From Lachnospiraceae bacterium (GTDB taxonomy: Bacteria > Bacillota > Clostridia > Lachnospirales > Lachnospiraceae), in NCBI GenBank assembly GCA_017412055.1, contig JAFQOW010000016.1, positions 39,869 through 103,868 on the forward strand: a DNA stretch of 64,000 bases, written 5' to 3'. Positions 54,612 through 62,939 of this stretch are shown one piece after another (the stretch's first letter is position 1; each line of letters begins with the position of its first letter). Made by a program: the position numbers and the translations under genes. Under the pieces are notes generated by a model. The model was not told the DNA's origin. It searched no databases and was given only the letters and a program-made list of their open reading frames with translations.

Positions 54612-55481
54612 ATGCATTGTAAAGACAGAAATGGAAGAGTAATTCACAAGGATAACGGACAAGATAACTTTTTAAAAGGATTATATGGAACAGCTTTGGG
54701 GCGTAAATTCTTAAAAATCCTTATAAATCCAACTATTTCTAGGCTTGGAGGTGCTTTATTAAGCACTAAAATGTCTTCGTTACTTGTAAAACCATTTATT
54801 AAGGCCAATAATATTGATATGTCTGATTATACCGAACGTGCGTACGTTTCCTTTAATGACTTTTTTACAAGAGATTTAAAGCCTGGCAAACGTTTTATAA
54901 ATCGTGATAAAGAGGTTCTTATAAGCCCATCTGATGGTCGTGTCAGCGTATATGAAATCGATGATAATATGACATTTAATATAAAGGATTCATACTATAC
55001 AATAGAAAGTCTTACACATAGTAAAAAAGCTGCAAATTATTATAAAGGTGGTACATGTGTAATAATTAGATTATGTGTTGATAATTATCATAGATATTGT
55101 TATATAGATAATGGCTACAAAACAACAAATAAATTCATAGAAGGCGTATTGCACACTGTAAATCCAGTTGCTTGCGAATATTATGACATTTATAAGGAAA
55201 ATTCCAGAGAATGTTCGTTATTACACACTGAAAACTTCGGTAAGGTTATGCAGATTGAAGTCGGTGCATTGATGGTCGGAAAAATTGTAAATTATAATCA
55301 GGTTGCGTGCATACATCGTGGTGACGAAAAAGGAAAATTTGAATTCGGTGGTTCAACAATCGTATTATTATTTAAGAAAGATACTGTAGAAATCGATGAT
55401 GATTTAATCGAAAATACAAAGAATGGTTACGAAACAGCTGTTAAAATGGGTGAACGTATAGGAAAACAGATATTTTCGTAA
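54612..55481 (+). CDS. psd: Phosphatidylserine decarboxylase proenzyme
   Basis: Converts phosphatidylserine to phosphatidylethanolamine; self-cleaves to create a pyruvoyl group. The 289-aa protein has FNDFFTRDLKPG, SPSDGRVSVYE, the conserved NYHRYCY histidine, and FEFGGSTIVLLF, where GGST is the cleavage site that gives the pyruvoyl from Ser. The length fits type II Psd of Firmicutes. GGAGG precedes the ATG. Confidence 0.95.
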   Translation: MHCKDRNGRVIHKDNGQDNFLKGLYGTALGRKFLKILINPTISRLGGALLSTKMSSLLVKPFIKANNIDMSDYTERAYVSFNDFFTRDLKPGKRFINRDKEVLISPSDGRVSVYEIDDNMTFNIKDSYYTIESLTHSKKAANYYKGGTCVIIRLCVDNYHRYCYIDNGYKTTNKFIEGVLHTVNPVACEYYDIYKENSRECSLLHTENFGKVMQIEVGALMVGKIVNYNQVACIHRGDEKGKFEFGGSTIVLLFKKDTVEIDDDLIENTKNGYETAVKMGERIGKQIFS

Positions 55482-55527
55482 ATTCAATTATTGACTTGAT
55501 TTATATAAGTATATTGTGATAAAATAA

Positions 55528-55572
55528 TAGCACCACTTCGTAAAACCTGCGTTTTGCGAAGTGGTGCATCTC
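55528..55572. terminator. Bidirectional terminator between psd and the minus-strand membrane protein
   Basis: GCACCACTTCGTAAAAC pairs with GTTTTGCGAAGTGGTGC around CTG (about 55531-55567), one mismatch, a 17-bp stem between convergent genes. Confidence 0.8.
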
Positions 55573-55606
55573 TAATTAAACATAATAATTAGTTTTTCTT
55601 CTTCTA

Positions 55607-56041
55607 TTACTGAAGATGCTTAGCTACCATATCATCAACAACTGGTACCTTAACTGTCTGGCCCTTGAAAGCCTTAAGAGCTAAAATGAGTAAGAAAATC
55701 TTCTCAAATACCATAATGATGTTCTGGATGAATGCCATAATACCAAACTTATCCCAAAGTCTGAAATCAGCAAACTGGAAAAAGAAATTAAGGAACTCGA
55801 ATACGTCATTAACGAAACCAAATAAGAATGGTACAAGCATAAATACCAAAATTATGAGGGCAGCCTTAATTACGCATCCCTTAAGCCATAAGTCTTCTTC
55901 TTTCCAAAGAATGTATGCTGCTACTAACACAAATGCGAAAGCAAGTGACATATCTGATGATACAAATGTTGTTACAATTGCAAGTAAGAATACGATTGCT
56001 CCTAATAAGTTTGTAGAAACACCTAACTTTGTCTTGTTCAT
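55607..56041 (-). CDS. Hypothetical membrane protein
   Basis: Not recognised. The 144-aa protein has four hydrophobic segments (LLGAIVFLLAIVTTFV, LAFAFVLVAAYILW, AALIILVFMLVPFLFGFV, IIMVFEKIFLLILALKAF) and a stretch rich in Phe between the third and fourth. The C-terminus is hydrophilic (KGQTVKVPVVDDMVAKHL). AGGAGGTAGAG lies before the ATG. It stands alone between a terminator and a divergent A/T-rich gap. Confidence 0.7.
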   Translation of the reverse strand: MNKTKLGVSTNLLGAIVFLLAIVTTFVSSDMSLAFAFVLVAAYILWKEEDLWLKGCVIKAALIILVFMLVPFLFGFVNDVFEFLNFFFQFADFRLWDKFGIMAFIQNIIMVFEKIFLLILALKAFKGQTVKVPVVDDMVAKHLQ

Positions 56042-56274
56042 TGCTACTCTACCTCCTATAATATTTTGTGCTTATGTAAAATAACACTTCTATAATTATA
56101 TGATAAAATAACATATTCGTCAATTTATATAGCATTATAAAAATAGGATTTAAACATATTTTGATATATTTCGATAAATTTCGTTATATTTTTATTTAAT
56201 ATTTTTAATATATTTTGCGAAAGGAAAAGTATTTATCTTCTTATAAAAAGATTATAATACAAGGTGAACCTTAT
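56042..56274. other. A/T-rich intergenic region
   Basis: Divergent gap of 233 bp. Contains near-repeats TTTCGATAAATTTCGTTATA around 56170-56189 but no gene, RNA or clear promoter pair that I can support. Confidence 0.4.
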
Positions 56275-57036
56275 ATGAAATTACAACAATTACTTAGTTT
56301 TACCCGTCGTGGTGTGGATGATTTCGATATGATAGATGAAGGTGATGTTATCGCTATCGGTATATCTGGTGGTAAGGACAGTCTTACTCTACTCTACGCA
56401 CTTCATGGTTTAAAGAGATTTTATCCTAAAAAGTTTGAACTAAAAGCTATAACTGTAGATTTAGGTCTAGGTATACAAAAGCTTGATGAAATCGCTGAGC
56501 TTTGCAAATCTATGGATATTGAATATCATATAGTAAAAACTGAGATTGGGGATATTATTTTTAATGACCGAAAGGAATCTAATCCTTGCTCACTATGTGC
56601 AAAAATGCGTAAAGGTGCATTAAATGATAAGGCACTTGAGATAGGATGTAATAAGATAGCTTATGCTCATCATAGAGACGATATAATAGAGACAATGATG
56701 CTTTCTCTTATATTCGAAGGACGCTTCTACTCGTTCTCACCTAAGTCATACTTAGATAAAACAGGTCTTACACTTATCAGACCTCTTATGTATGCCAGTG
56801 AATATGATATAAAAGGCTTTCAGAACAAGATGAACCTTCCAGTTGCAAAGAATCCATGCCCTGTAGATGGTCATACAAAGCGTCAATATGTAAAAGATTT
56901 AATAAACGGATTAAATAAAGAATATCCAGGTATTAGAGAACGATTCTTTACGGCTATACTTGAAGGAAATATAAAGGGTTGGCCACCTAGAAACCCAAAG
57001 AAACCTAGAACAAAAAGTACTAAAAATAATCCATAG
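56275..57036 (+). CDS. TtcA-like tRNA thiolation / PP-loop ATPase
   Basis: A 253-aa PP-loop protein with AIGISGGKDSLTLLYALHGL (SGGKDS), NPCSLCAKMRKGAL, where CxxC binds a 4Fe-4S cluster with a later Cys (NPCPVDG), and KIAYAHHRDDIIETMMLSLIFEG, all typical of TtcA, which 2-thiolates cytidine 32 of tRNA. ATG 56275 is preferred because AAGGTGA lies upstream; a further in-frame TTG at 56215 would add 20 unconserved residues. The same-strand recombinase gene follows after 10 bp. Confidence 0.88.
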   Translation: MKLQQLLSFTRRGVDDFDMIDEGDVIAIGISGGKDSLTLLYALHGLKRFYPKKFELKAITVDLGLGIQKLDEIAELCKSMDIEYHIVKTEIGDIIFNDRKESNPCSLCAKMRKGALNDKALEIGCNKIAYAHHRDDIIETMMLSLIFEGRFYSFSPKSYLDKTGLTLIRPLMYASEYDIKGFQNKMNLPVAKNPCPVDGHTKRQYVKDLINGLNKEYPGIRERFFTAILEGNIKGWPPRNPKKPRTKSTKNNP

Positions 57037-57046
57037 GAGATACATT

Positions 57047-58114
57047 ATGGCAAAGAATGATAAAACATATCAAGCACAGAAAGATAAGGAAATAGAAAGA
57101 AAATTAGAAGAATTATCTTTAGAACTGCCTAGATTTTGCAAATCCTTCTTTCGCGGAATCGAGCCTACTACCGCTCCTTCCACCCGTCTTGGATATGCAT
57201 ATGATTTACGAATATTTTTCAATTTTATTATAGAAAAAAATCCTATATACAAAAATAAAGGAATACGAGAAATTGAGCTTGATTTATTTAATAAATTAAC
57301 AAGAGATGATATAGAAGATTATCTGCATTATCTAAAGCTATATAACAAAGATGATGTGGAATATATGAATAAGGAGCAAGGTGTCAAAAGAAAGTTTTCA
57401 GCTTTAAGAATGTTATATAACTATCTTTATTGCCATGATATGATTGATGATAATCCGACAACTAAGGTATCTACTCCAAAGCTTAGACAAAAGGAAATAA
57501 CACGTCTTGATCCAAATGAGGTAGCTGATATGCTAGACCAGGCAGAATCTGGAGCAAAGCTTACAAAAAAGCAAAAGGAATCTCACGAAAAAACAAAGCT
57601 TCGTGATGTAGCACTTCTTACACTCCTACTAGGTACCGGAATCCGAGTATCTGAATGTGTTGGAATAAACATAAATGATGTAGACTTTGATAACGGATGT
57701 GTCAAAATCATGAGAAAAGGGCACAAGGAAGATATCGTATACTTTGGTGATGAGGTTGAGGCTGCTTTAAAAGAATATATGGAGCATCGAACAGAGCTTT
57801 TTAAACCAATTGACGAAGATGCTGACGCCCTCTTTATCTCTTCTAAAAATAGACGAATAAGTGTGCGCGCTGTAGAGCTTCTTGTAAAAAAATATGCAAT
57901 GCTTACTACTACTGTTAAGCATATAACACCTCATAAGCTAAGAAGTACATACGGAACACAATTATATAAGGAAACAGGCGATATTTATCTTGTGGCAGAT
58001 GTTTTAGGCCATAAAGATGTAAATACCACAAAGAAACATTATGCTGCTATAGATGATGAACGTAGATTAAAGATACGAAATGCCGTTCAGTTAAGAGAAA
58101 AGGATGGGCAATAA
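57047..58114 (+). CDS. Tyrosine recombinase, XerS-like
   Basis: A 355-aa integrase of the tyrosine-recombinase family. The N-terminal SAM-like core-binding region spans about 15-140 (APSTRLGYAYDLRIFFNFI, FSALRMLYNYLY) and the catalytic domain 150-355: Arg in GTGIRVSECVGI, Lys in IMRKGHKE, HKLRSTYGTQLY, LGHKDVNTTKKHYAAI with the Tyr nucleophile. Its length and the insert between residues 155 and 180 resemble streptococcal XerS, a single-protein dif recombinase. No phage or integrative-element genes flank it, so chromosome dimer resolution is a reasonable guess. Confidence 0.85.
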   Translation: MAKNDKTYQAQKDKEIERKLEELSLELPRFCKSFFRGIEPTTAPSTRLGYAYDLRIFFNFIIEKNPIYKNKGIREIELDLFNKLTRDDIEDYLHYLKLYNKDDVEYMNKEQGVKRKFSALRMLYNYLYCHDMIDDNPTTKVSTPKLRQKEITRLDPNEVADMLDQAESGAKLTKKQKESHEKTKLRDVALLTLLLGTGIRVSECVGININDVDFDNGCVKIMRKGHKEDIVYFGDEVEAALKEYMEHRTELFKPIDEDADALFISSKNRRISVRAVELLVKKYAMLTTTVKHITPHKLRSTYGTQLYKETGDIYLVADVLGHKDVNTTKKHYAAIDDERRLKIRNAVQLREKDGQ

Positions 58115-58130
58115 TGCTCATCCTTTATTA
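58099..58130 (+). terminator. Terminator at the end of the recombinase gene
   Basis: AAAGGATGGGC (58099-58109), loop AATAAT, GCTCATCCTTT (58116-58126) with one G-T pair, then ATT. The 5' arm lies in the last codons of the gene. Confidence 0.7.
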
Positions 58131-58174
58131 AAGTTAGAAACTGTAATAACGCTTACATCGCGATATTTATTCAG

Positions 58175-59059
58175 TTAATCCTCAACTATGACATTCCCAC
58201 TATATTGATTACCTTTATCCGAAAAATACTTATCAGCATATGAACCTTTTTTTACATATATTTTTCCTTTGCTATTCCCTTCGCTACAATCAAAAGCAAA
58301 TTCACCTATTGCATTCACAGAAGTTGGTATGTATATTTCATCCCAATATGAATCTGCAAATGCATAATCACCTATTACTTCTACTCCTTCTTCCAAAATA
58401 AAACATCTTGTAGAGGTCTCATTAAATGCGCTCATACCTATCTTCTTTACATTTCCCGGTATAGTGATTTTGTCTATATGCTCTAGATTTGTTACAATTA
58501 ATGATGAACCAATTTCAGTTATATTTTTTGGTACTGTTATCTCACTATCATTTGTAAAATATTTTATCAGAACTTCACCCTCAATAACATAACCATTTTC
58601 ATCTTTTAAGGTTTCATAGTACTTATCTGATGTTAAATATCTGTCTGTAGATTTTAATGCATCCTGTCTATATTCATACAACTTTCTTTCGCTTTTATCA
58701 TCTACATATTTAATATATAGACCATAGTCTGTATATTCTATAGTCGCTTCTCTTCCATCTAAAATAATGGAATTTCCTTCAATAGAATATGCACTTCTAA
58801 CAATCTCAAATGTCTCATCTTCTTTTCCATAATTATCTTCATGAGTACTATAATACTCACTATCTTCTTCAAATACCCATACATCTACCCAATCACCATC
58901 AACACAATGGTACCATTTACCAATTACCGAATTAGCTGCTCGTGTAGATGGTTCTTTTGTTGTTTCTTTATTATTTGCATCTACATTTCCGCAAGCAGTC
59001 AACAAATTGGCCATAACCCCTATGGTAAACAATATTATTTTTACACTACTTTTTTTCAT
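58175..59059 (-). CDS. LRR_5 (BspA-like) lipoprotein
   Basis: A 294-aa surface lipoprotein. The signal peptide ends in the lipobox LLTACG at about residues 18-23. The middle (about 45-150) is a beta-rich domain of the type that holds a scale of environmental readouts (IGKWYHCVDGDWVDVWVF), not assigned. The C-terminal third has BspA-type leucine-rich repeats, recognisable in ITIPGNVKKIGMSAF, LEEGVEVIGDYAFAD, IYIPTSVNAIGEFAF and the closing KGSYADKYF. Lies 13 bp after the secreted protein gene and is likely expressed with it. Confidence 0.8.
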   Translation of the reverse strand: MKKSSVKIILFTIGVMANLLTACGNVDANNKETTKEPSTRAANSVIGKWYHCVDGDWVDVWVFEEDSEYYSTHEDNYGKEDETFEIVRSAYSIEGNSIILDGREATIEYTDYGLYIKYVDDKSERKLYEYRQDALKSTDRYLTSDKYYETLKDENGYVIEGEVLIKYFTNDSEITVPKNITEIGSSLIVTNLEHIDKITIPGNVKKIGMSAFNETSTRCFILEEGVEVIGDYAFADSYWDEIYIPTSVNAIGEFAFDCSEGNSKGKIYVKKGSYADKYFSDKGNQYSGNVIVED

Positions 59060-59072
59060 TATTAATTTCCTC

Positions 59073-60206
59073 CTATCTAAATATCATCTTTGCTGATAAT
59101 AAGCAAAAACTTCCTATTGGACGTGAAGAATATCCTTTACCATCTAAATTGTTTAAATACTTATTTGCCGCTGACTCAAATATACAATACATTGAAGATT
59201 CTTTCATACTTATCTGTTCCGACATAGATGGCATAGTTATGGTTCTATAAGCATCGTTCTTTATTATCTGTTGAATATATATTTTTAGTCTAGGATCATA
59301 ATAATTCTTTGGGTTAGAATAATTTGGCTTATAGCACCTTATAACCGAATTATTTCGTCTACCATAAGATGTTGATACACCAAGATACACTGTTCCATTA
59401 TAATTATAAAAACATATTCCTTGTGTTTTCTTAGGTGCTTCTATATACGCATCTATATTTAATTTAGGAGTACTATATCTATAATCTATTGTATAACCAT
59501 ATATATAACTAACCTTATTCTCCTCAAATTTTCCCACCCACAGTCTACCATCAAAGTATGTACAATAACTAGTACTATCTAATGCTGGCAAATGCTGACG
59601 CTTTATATGTGAATCTTTTTTTAAAGCAACCGACTTTGCTCCTGTCTTTTTTGCTACATTTACTGCTTTCAATATTATATTTTTACCAATAGCTCCTACG
59701 TAGTCTGTATCGCTACCTTCTGCTATCCATACAAATGAACCATCATATGTTATTCCTCCCAAATGAGCATTATTACAATATACAAGTGTAGCTTGCAAAG
59801 CGCCCTCTTTACTAAGAACATATATAACCGAATTATATTTTTTACTAGAATCATATGCTGTAATCAATACATACTCATCCATCCTACATATTCCTTGTGG
59901 TACCATTGTGTCACAATTTTTACCTAATATATTTGTATTTTTTAAACCTGGTATTGTATAATATGAATACGATGAGCTCAAAAAATTCTTTAACTTATAC
60001 GATGTATTCTTATTTCCTTTTACCTCAGTTTTTACTATTTCATATTCAAGAAAATTATTATTTCCTGTAATCAATTCTGTAGAAGTTCTACTTCCTGTAG
60101 TATAATACTCAAATCCCTCCTCTGATGCCGCTTCAACATTCGTTGTCATAACGCAAAACATCAATATACTAAAAAATCCTATAATCCATAATTTAATCGT
60201 TTTCAT
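59073..60206 (-). CDS. Secreted protein with possible beta-propeller fold
   Basis: Not recognised by family. The 377-aa protein has a signal peptide (LWIIGFFSILMFCVMTTNVEA, cleavage likely after VEA) and then a repeated strand-rich pattern: VPQGICRMDEYVLITAYDSS, HLGGITYDGSFVWIAEGSD, YCTYFDGRLWVGKFEENK and TQGICFYNYNGTVYLGVSTS. This spacing is typical of propeller blades. No membrane anchor. It is divergent from the 50-aa peptide gene with a 41-bp palindrome in between, and heads the two-gene unit with the LRR lipoprotein. GAGAGGAG precedes the ATG. Confidence 0.75.
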   Translation of the reverse strand: MKTIKLWIIGFFSILMFCVMTTNVEAASEEGFEYYTTGSRTSTELITGNNNFLEYEIVKTEVKGNKNTSYKLKNFLSSSYSYYTIPGLKNTNILGKNCDTMVPQGICRMDEYVLITAYDSSKKYNSVIYVLSKEGALQATLVYCNNAHLGGITYDGSFVWIAEGSDTDYVGAIGKNIILKAVNVAKKTGAKSVALKKDSHIKRQHLPALDSTSYCTYFDGRLWVGKFEENKVSYIYGYTIDYRYSTPKLNIDAYIEAPKKTQGICFYNYNGTVYLGVSTSYGRRNNSVIRCYKPNYSNPKNYYDPRLKIYIQQIIKNDAYRTITMPSMSEQISMKESSMYCIFESAANKYLNNLDGKGYSSRPIGSFCLLSAKMIFR

Positions 60207-60273
60207 TGTTTTCTCCTCTCGTATTGTTAATACTGATATGTATATACATATATTTAAAATGCATCTTAGTATT

Positions 60274-60301
60274 AGTATACAATTTACGACAGATAAAATT
60301 A
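60274..60301 (-). promoter_or_regulatory. Leftward promoter for the secreted protein and lipoprotein genes
   Basis: On the minus strand TATACT occupies 60279-60274, with poor -35 TAATTT (60301-60296) 16 bp upstream inside the palindrome. The weak -35 suggests dependence on an activator. Confidence 0.5.
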
Positions 60302-60336
60302 GAAAAAACTGTTTTTAAAACACTTTTTTCTAATTT
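60296..60336. promoter_or_regulatory. 41-bp near-perfect palindrome, candidate operator
   Basis: Arms AAATTAGAAAAAA (60296-60308) and TTTTTTCTAATTT (60324-60336) match exactly, and the 15 bases between also read as a palindrome (core GTTTTTAAAAC) apart from one mismatched pair. It is centred at 60316, midway between the two divergent -10 boxes. It has no stop-like T-run or gene end beside it, so it is not a terminator. Confidence 0.75.
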
Positions 60337-60359
60337 CAGTTTTTTATTAACATTATACT
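60331..60359 (+). promoter_or_regulatory. Rightward promoter for the 50-aa peptide gene
   Basis: TATACT (60354-60359), 17-bp spacer and a poor -35 (TAATTT, 60331-60336) that forms the end of the palindrome. The ATG is 35 bp downstream. Confidence 0.5.
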
Positions 60360-60393
60360 TCCTTTATCTTACACAAAGGAGGATTAATAATCA

Positions 60394-60546
60394 ATGAAAA
60401 AATTTAAGCGTATCGTTATATCATTTGCACTTGGAACATTATTGCTAGTAGCTGTTGTTCCTTCTAAGGCAATTGTAAAGCGTCCATCCATCACAGTATC
60501 ATCTGGTACTGTAATAGGTACAGGTACACGCCCTGTTACAAAGTAA
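60394..60546 (+). CDS. 50-aa exported peptide, candidate signalling pro-peptide
   Basis: A short gene with a strong RBS (AAAGGAGG, about 60376-60382) and ATG 60394. The peptide has a clear signal sequence: basic MKKFKR, hydrophobic IVISFALGTLLLVAVV, and a probable cleavage site after PSKA (residue 26), leaving about 24 residues that include SSGTVIGTGTRPVTK at the C-terminus. The stop at 60544-60546 overlaps the 3' end of the minus-strand regulator by 11 bp. The layout resembles Rgg/SHP and other peptide-regulator pairs; that function is inferred. Confidence 0.75.
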   Translation: MKKFKRIVISFALGTLLLVAVVPSKAIVKRPSITVSSGTVIGTGTRPVTK

Positions 60547-62341
60547 CTTCTCCTTCCAGGGCTCCGACAAACGGTTTATTAGCTAACAATGCGAGAGCAT
60601 ATGCTTGTTGCATATAGTATATGCTCTCTTCAGTTTTACTTTTTAACTTCTCCTGCATATTCCATCCAACATCATAAACTCGCAATGGAACTAACCTGCT
60701 ACCACCATAAAATAATTCATTTCGAATATTCCCCTCACTCATTATCGTAGCTTTTTCTAAATAGCCAAGAGTCCCGTACCAACTACCAAATATAGTCTCT
60801 ATAAGTGACGAACCTGACATAAAGTGTCTATAACATAATTTTTGTTTATAATAAAAATTTGTTATGGTATCACATATATAATCTGCCATTTTTAAAGCAT
60901 TCTTATCAGTCATTGCCCTGTTAAAAAATAAGTCTCCCATATTGTACAGAATATTTATCTCCATACTTGAATATATCCATTCTTTGTTTGTTTTCCACAC
61001 CTTACATGTTAACTCTAATGCATTTATATAATCTGCCACTGTACTATCATCATTCACAGCTCTGCGAACTAGTTCATTAGCTATACGTTTGAATTCAAGA
61101 TATTGCTTATTAACCCTTGTTTTCTTTAACTTTCCTGAATATTTATGATATTTCTCTTTGCAAGTTTCATAATCATGAGCATTTAGAGCTTCATCCCACT
61201 CTAGCATTTCTTTATGAATTTCCAAATTTTCTGAATCTATAACACCATATTCTGAATACTTAATACCTAAAATTTCTAAGATTTTTTTCTTTTCCCTAGG
61301 CTTAGGATTAAATTTACCTTGCTCTATATTACTTATGGTTTTTCCTGAACATATTCCGGTTGCTAATTGCTCCTGACTTAAATTCATACTTTTTCTACGT
61401 ATTCGTATAATGTCGTCGATTGCATAAATTTCATTTGTAGCATATGGTACAGCCCATGAAATACTTTCATTACTTACATCATATTTTCTATAAACCATCT
61501 CAATATGTTCTAACATTCTTAATGCAATACTTTTATTAGTATGAGTAGTATATTTAGACCAATTTTTTAATTGTTCGCGACATGTCCATGTACACGATGT
61601 TTCTTCCAAAAGTTTTAATGATTTTGCAGATATATCTTCTATAGCATCATACATTTTATTTTTTTCTGCTATTCTGCAAATATAAACAGACCAATTACAT
61701 AACATACCGCATTTTTCTTTATATGTTGAACTACTATAGTGTTCATTCCATAATTCAATTTCACTATATATTTCATCTATATCAAATATATTTTGTCTAC
61801 ATTTAACTTTTACGGCCAATATTATTATGTGAATTGCTAATTCTATATACGTACACTTGCTTTTATTTAAACTCTTAGCATTAATATAATCCATTTTGGT
61901 TATTTTTATTGCATACTGCAATTCTAAAATAGCTTTTTTATATTCATCATTTATATAATAATAAATACCTTCAAGTAATTTTTTTAGCTGAATATACAAT
62001 TTATTCTTGTTTTCTGTCAATACATCATACCTAGATAACAAATTATTTACTATATCCTTTTCACCTTTATCTATAGCATCCACTATTTCATCTATTATCT
62101 TAATAATGTTATATTCATGACGAGACACTATACTTTCATATCTCTCTGTAGGTATATCCGCTCGTTGCATTAAAGCATCAATATATATTTTGTCTGCATA
62201 TCGCTTTCCATTTATAAGTGCTTTTAAATATGTTCCTGTACATACACCTTCACATAATTTATTAACATTTAAGTTATGTTCATATATTTTATTTTCTAAA
62301 AGTTTTATACGTAAATCAACTATACTCTCGTCATTATTCAC
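60536..62341 (-). CDS. Large XRE-type regulator with two HTH domains and helical repeats (RRNPP-like)
   Basis: A 601-aa cytoplasmic, mostly helical protein. It has two helix-turn-helix segments: one at about 24-60 (LCEGVCTGTYLKALINGKR), and a better match at 308-361 (LSQEQLATGICSGKTISNIEQGKF). Each is followed by about 230 residues of paired helices resembling TPRs, as if the gene arose by duplication. Such a fold is typical of RRNPP regulators, which bind imported peptides, but those have only an N-terminal HTH. It starts with GTG at 62341 behind AAGGTGA; no in-frame ATG exists until residue 58. Its promoter region has one TTTTCTAA (62407-62414), like a half of the palindrome at 60296. Confidence 0.75.
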   Translation of the reverse strand: MNNDESIVDLRIKLLENKIYEHNLNVNKLCEGVCTGTYLKALINGKRYADKIYIDALMQRADIPTERYESIVSRHEYNIIKIIDEIVDAIDKGEKDIVNNLLSRYDVLTENKNKLYIQLKKLLEGIYYYINDEYKKAILELQYAIKITKMDYINAKSLNKSKCTYIELAIHIIILAVKVKCRQNIFDIDEIYSEIELWNEHYSSSTYKEKCGMLCNWSVYICRIAEKNKMYDAIEDISAKSLKLLEETSCTWTCREQLKNWSKYTTHTNKSIALRMLEHIEMVYRKYDVSNESISWAVPYATNEIYAIDDIIRIRRKSMNLSQEQLATGICSGKTISNIEQGKFNPKPREKKKILEILGIKYSEYGVIDSENLEIHKEMLEWDEALNAHDYETCKEKYHKYSGKLKKTRVNKQYLEFKRIANELVRRAVNDDSTVADYINALELTCKVWKTNKEWIYSSMEINILYNMGDLFFNRAMTDKNALKMADYICDTITNFYYKQKLCYRHFMSGSSLIETIFGSWYGTLGYLEKATIMSEGNIRNELFYGGSRLVPLRVYDVGWNMQEKLKSKTEESIYYMQQAYALALLANKPFVGALEGEVTL

Positions 62342-62490
62342 TATATCACCTTCTTATGTTTCTTCAATTCAAGTCACTAAAATTTTTATGCATATGATTG
62401 TTTGAATTTTCTAAATACATTAATAATCTAGATTTAATTATATCACCATTACAGTCTGATTTAAAGATAATTTTAAAATTGAACATTATG
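62342..62490. other. Leader region of the XRE-type regulator
   Basis: A/T-rich 149 bp with no gene. One TTTTCTAA at 62407-62414 resembles the operator arm; no promoter is clear enough to mark. Confidence 0.35.
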
Positions 62491-62529
62491 TAAAGAGATG
62501 TAGTTTTTTAAAAAAACTACATCTCTTTA
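62491..62529. terminator. Perfect 39-bp palindromic terminator
   Basis: TAAAGAGATGTAGTTTTTT and its exact complement flank a single base. It ends the yneA-like gene (minus strand). Confidence 0.85.
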
Positions 62530-62539
62530 TATAATTCTA

Positions 62540-62899
62540 TTATTTATCTGCTGCTATAAATATAGGAACAATCACATAGTTTCCTGCTGTAATACTATCA
62601 CTACTAATCTTATTTATACTCTCTATTTCTTTAATATACTCCTTATTAGACATATCTGATAAATCCTTATCATTATGAGCATCAGCAATATCCCATAAGG
62701 TATCACCTTCTGATATAAGAACAGAACGATACTGCTTATTCACATCTTTTACACTTCCGCTGGCTCTTACACCACTTATAGCTGCAAAGCAGATAAATAC
62801 TATAGCACATATAAAAAATGATACCTTAAGCTTATCTAATCTAACTGATACACTTCTACGCTTGTGATTGTTTCTTCTATAATTTACTCTATTACTCAT
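62540..62899 (-). CDS. YneA-like LysM protein, probable SOS cell-division inhibitor
   Basis: A 119-aa single-pass membrane protein: basic N-terminus (YRRNNHKRRSVSVRLDKLK), one helix (VSFFICAIVFICFAAISGV) and an extracytoplasmic LysM domain (VLISEGDTLWDIADAHN ... NKISSDSITAGNYVIVPIF). This is the layout of B. subtilis YneA, which is divergent from lexA there as here and blocks division after DNA damage. ATG 62897-62899 follows GGAG by 8 bases; an in-frame upstream TTG at 62908 overlaps the RBS region. Control by the LexA boxes listed next is strongly implied. Confidence 0.85.
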   Translation of the reverse strand: MSNRVNYRRNNHKRRSVSVRLDKLKVSFFICAIVFICFAAISGVRASGSVKDVNKQYRSVLISEGDTLWDIADAHNDKDLSDMSNKEYIKEIESINKISSDSITAGNYVIVPIFIAADK

Positions 62900-62939
62900 A
62901 CTTTGCACTCCTTTTCTTATGTTGCTCGAACATTTATTC

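Noticed and set aside
55665..56084. Plus-strand open frame opposite the minus-strand membrane protein
   Set aside because: The minus-strand frame has a strong AGGAGG and real hydrophobic segments; the plus frame has neither.
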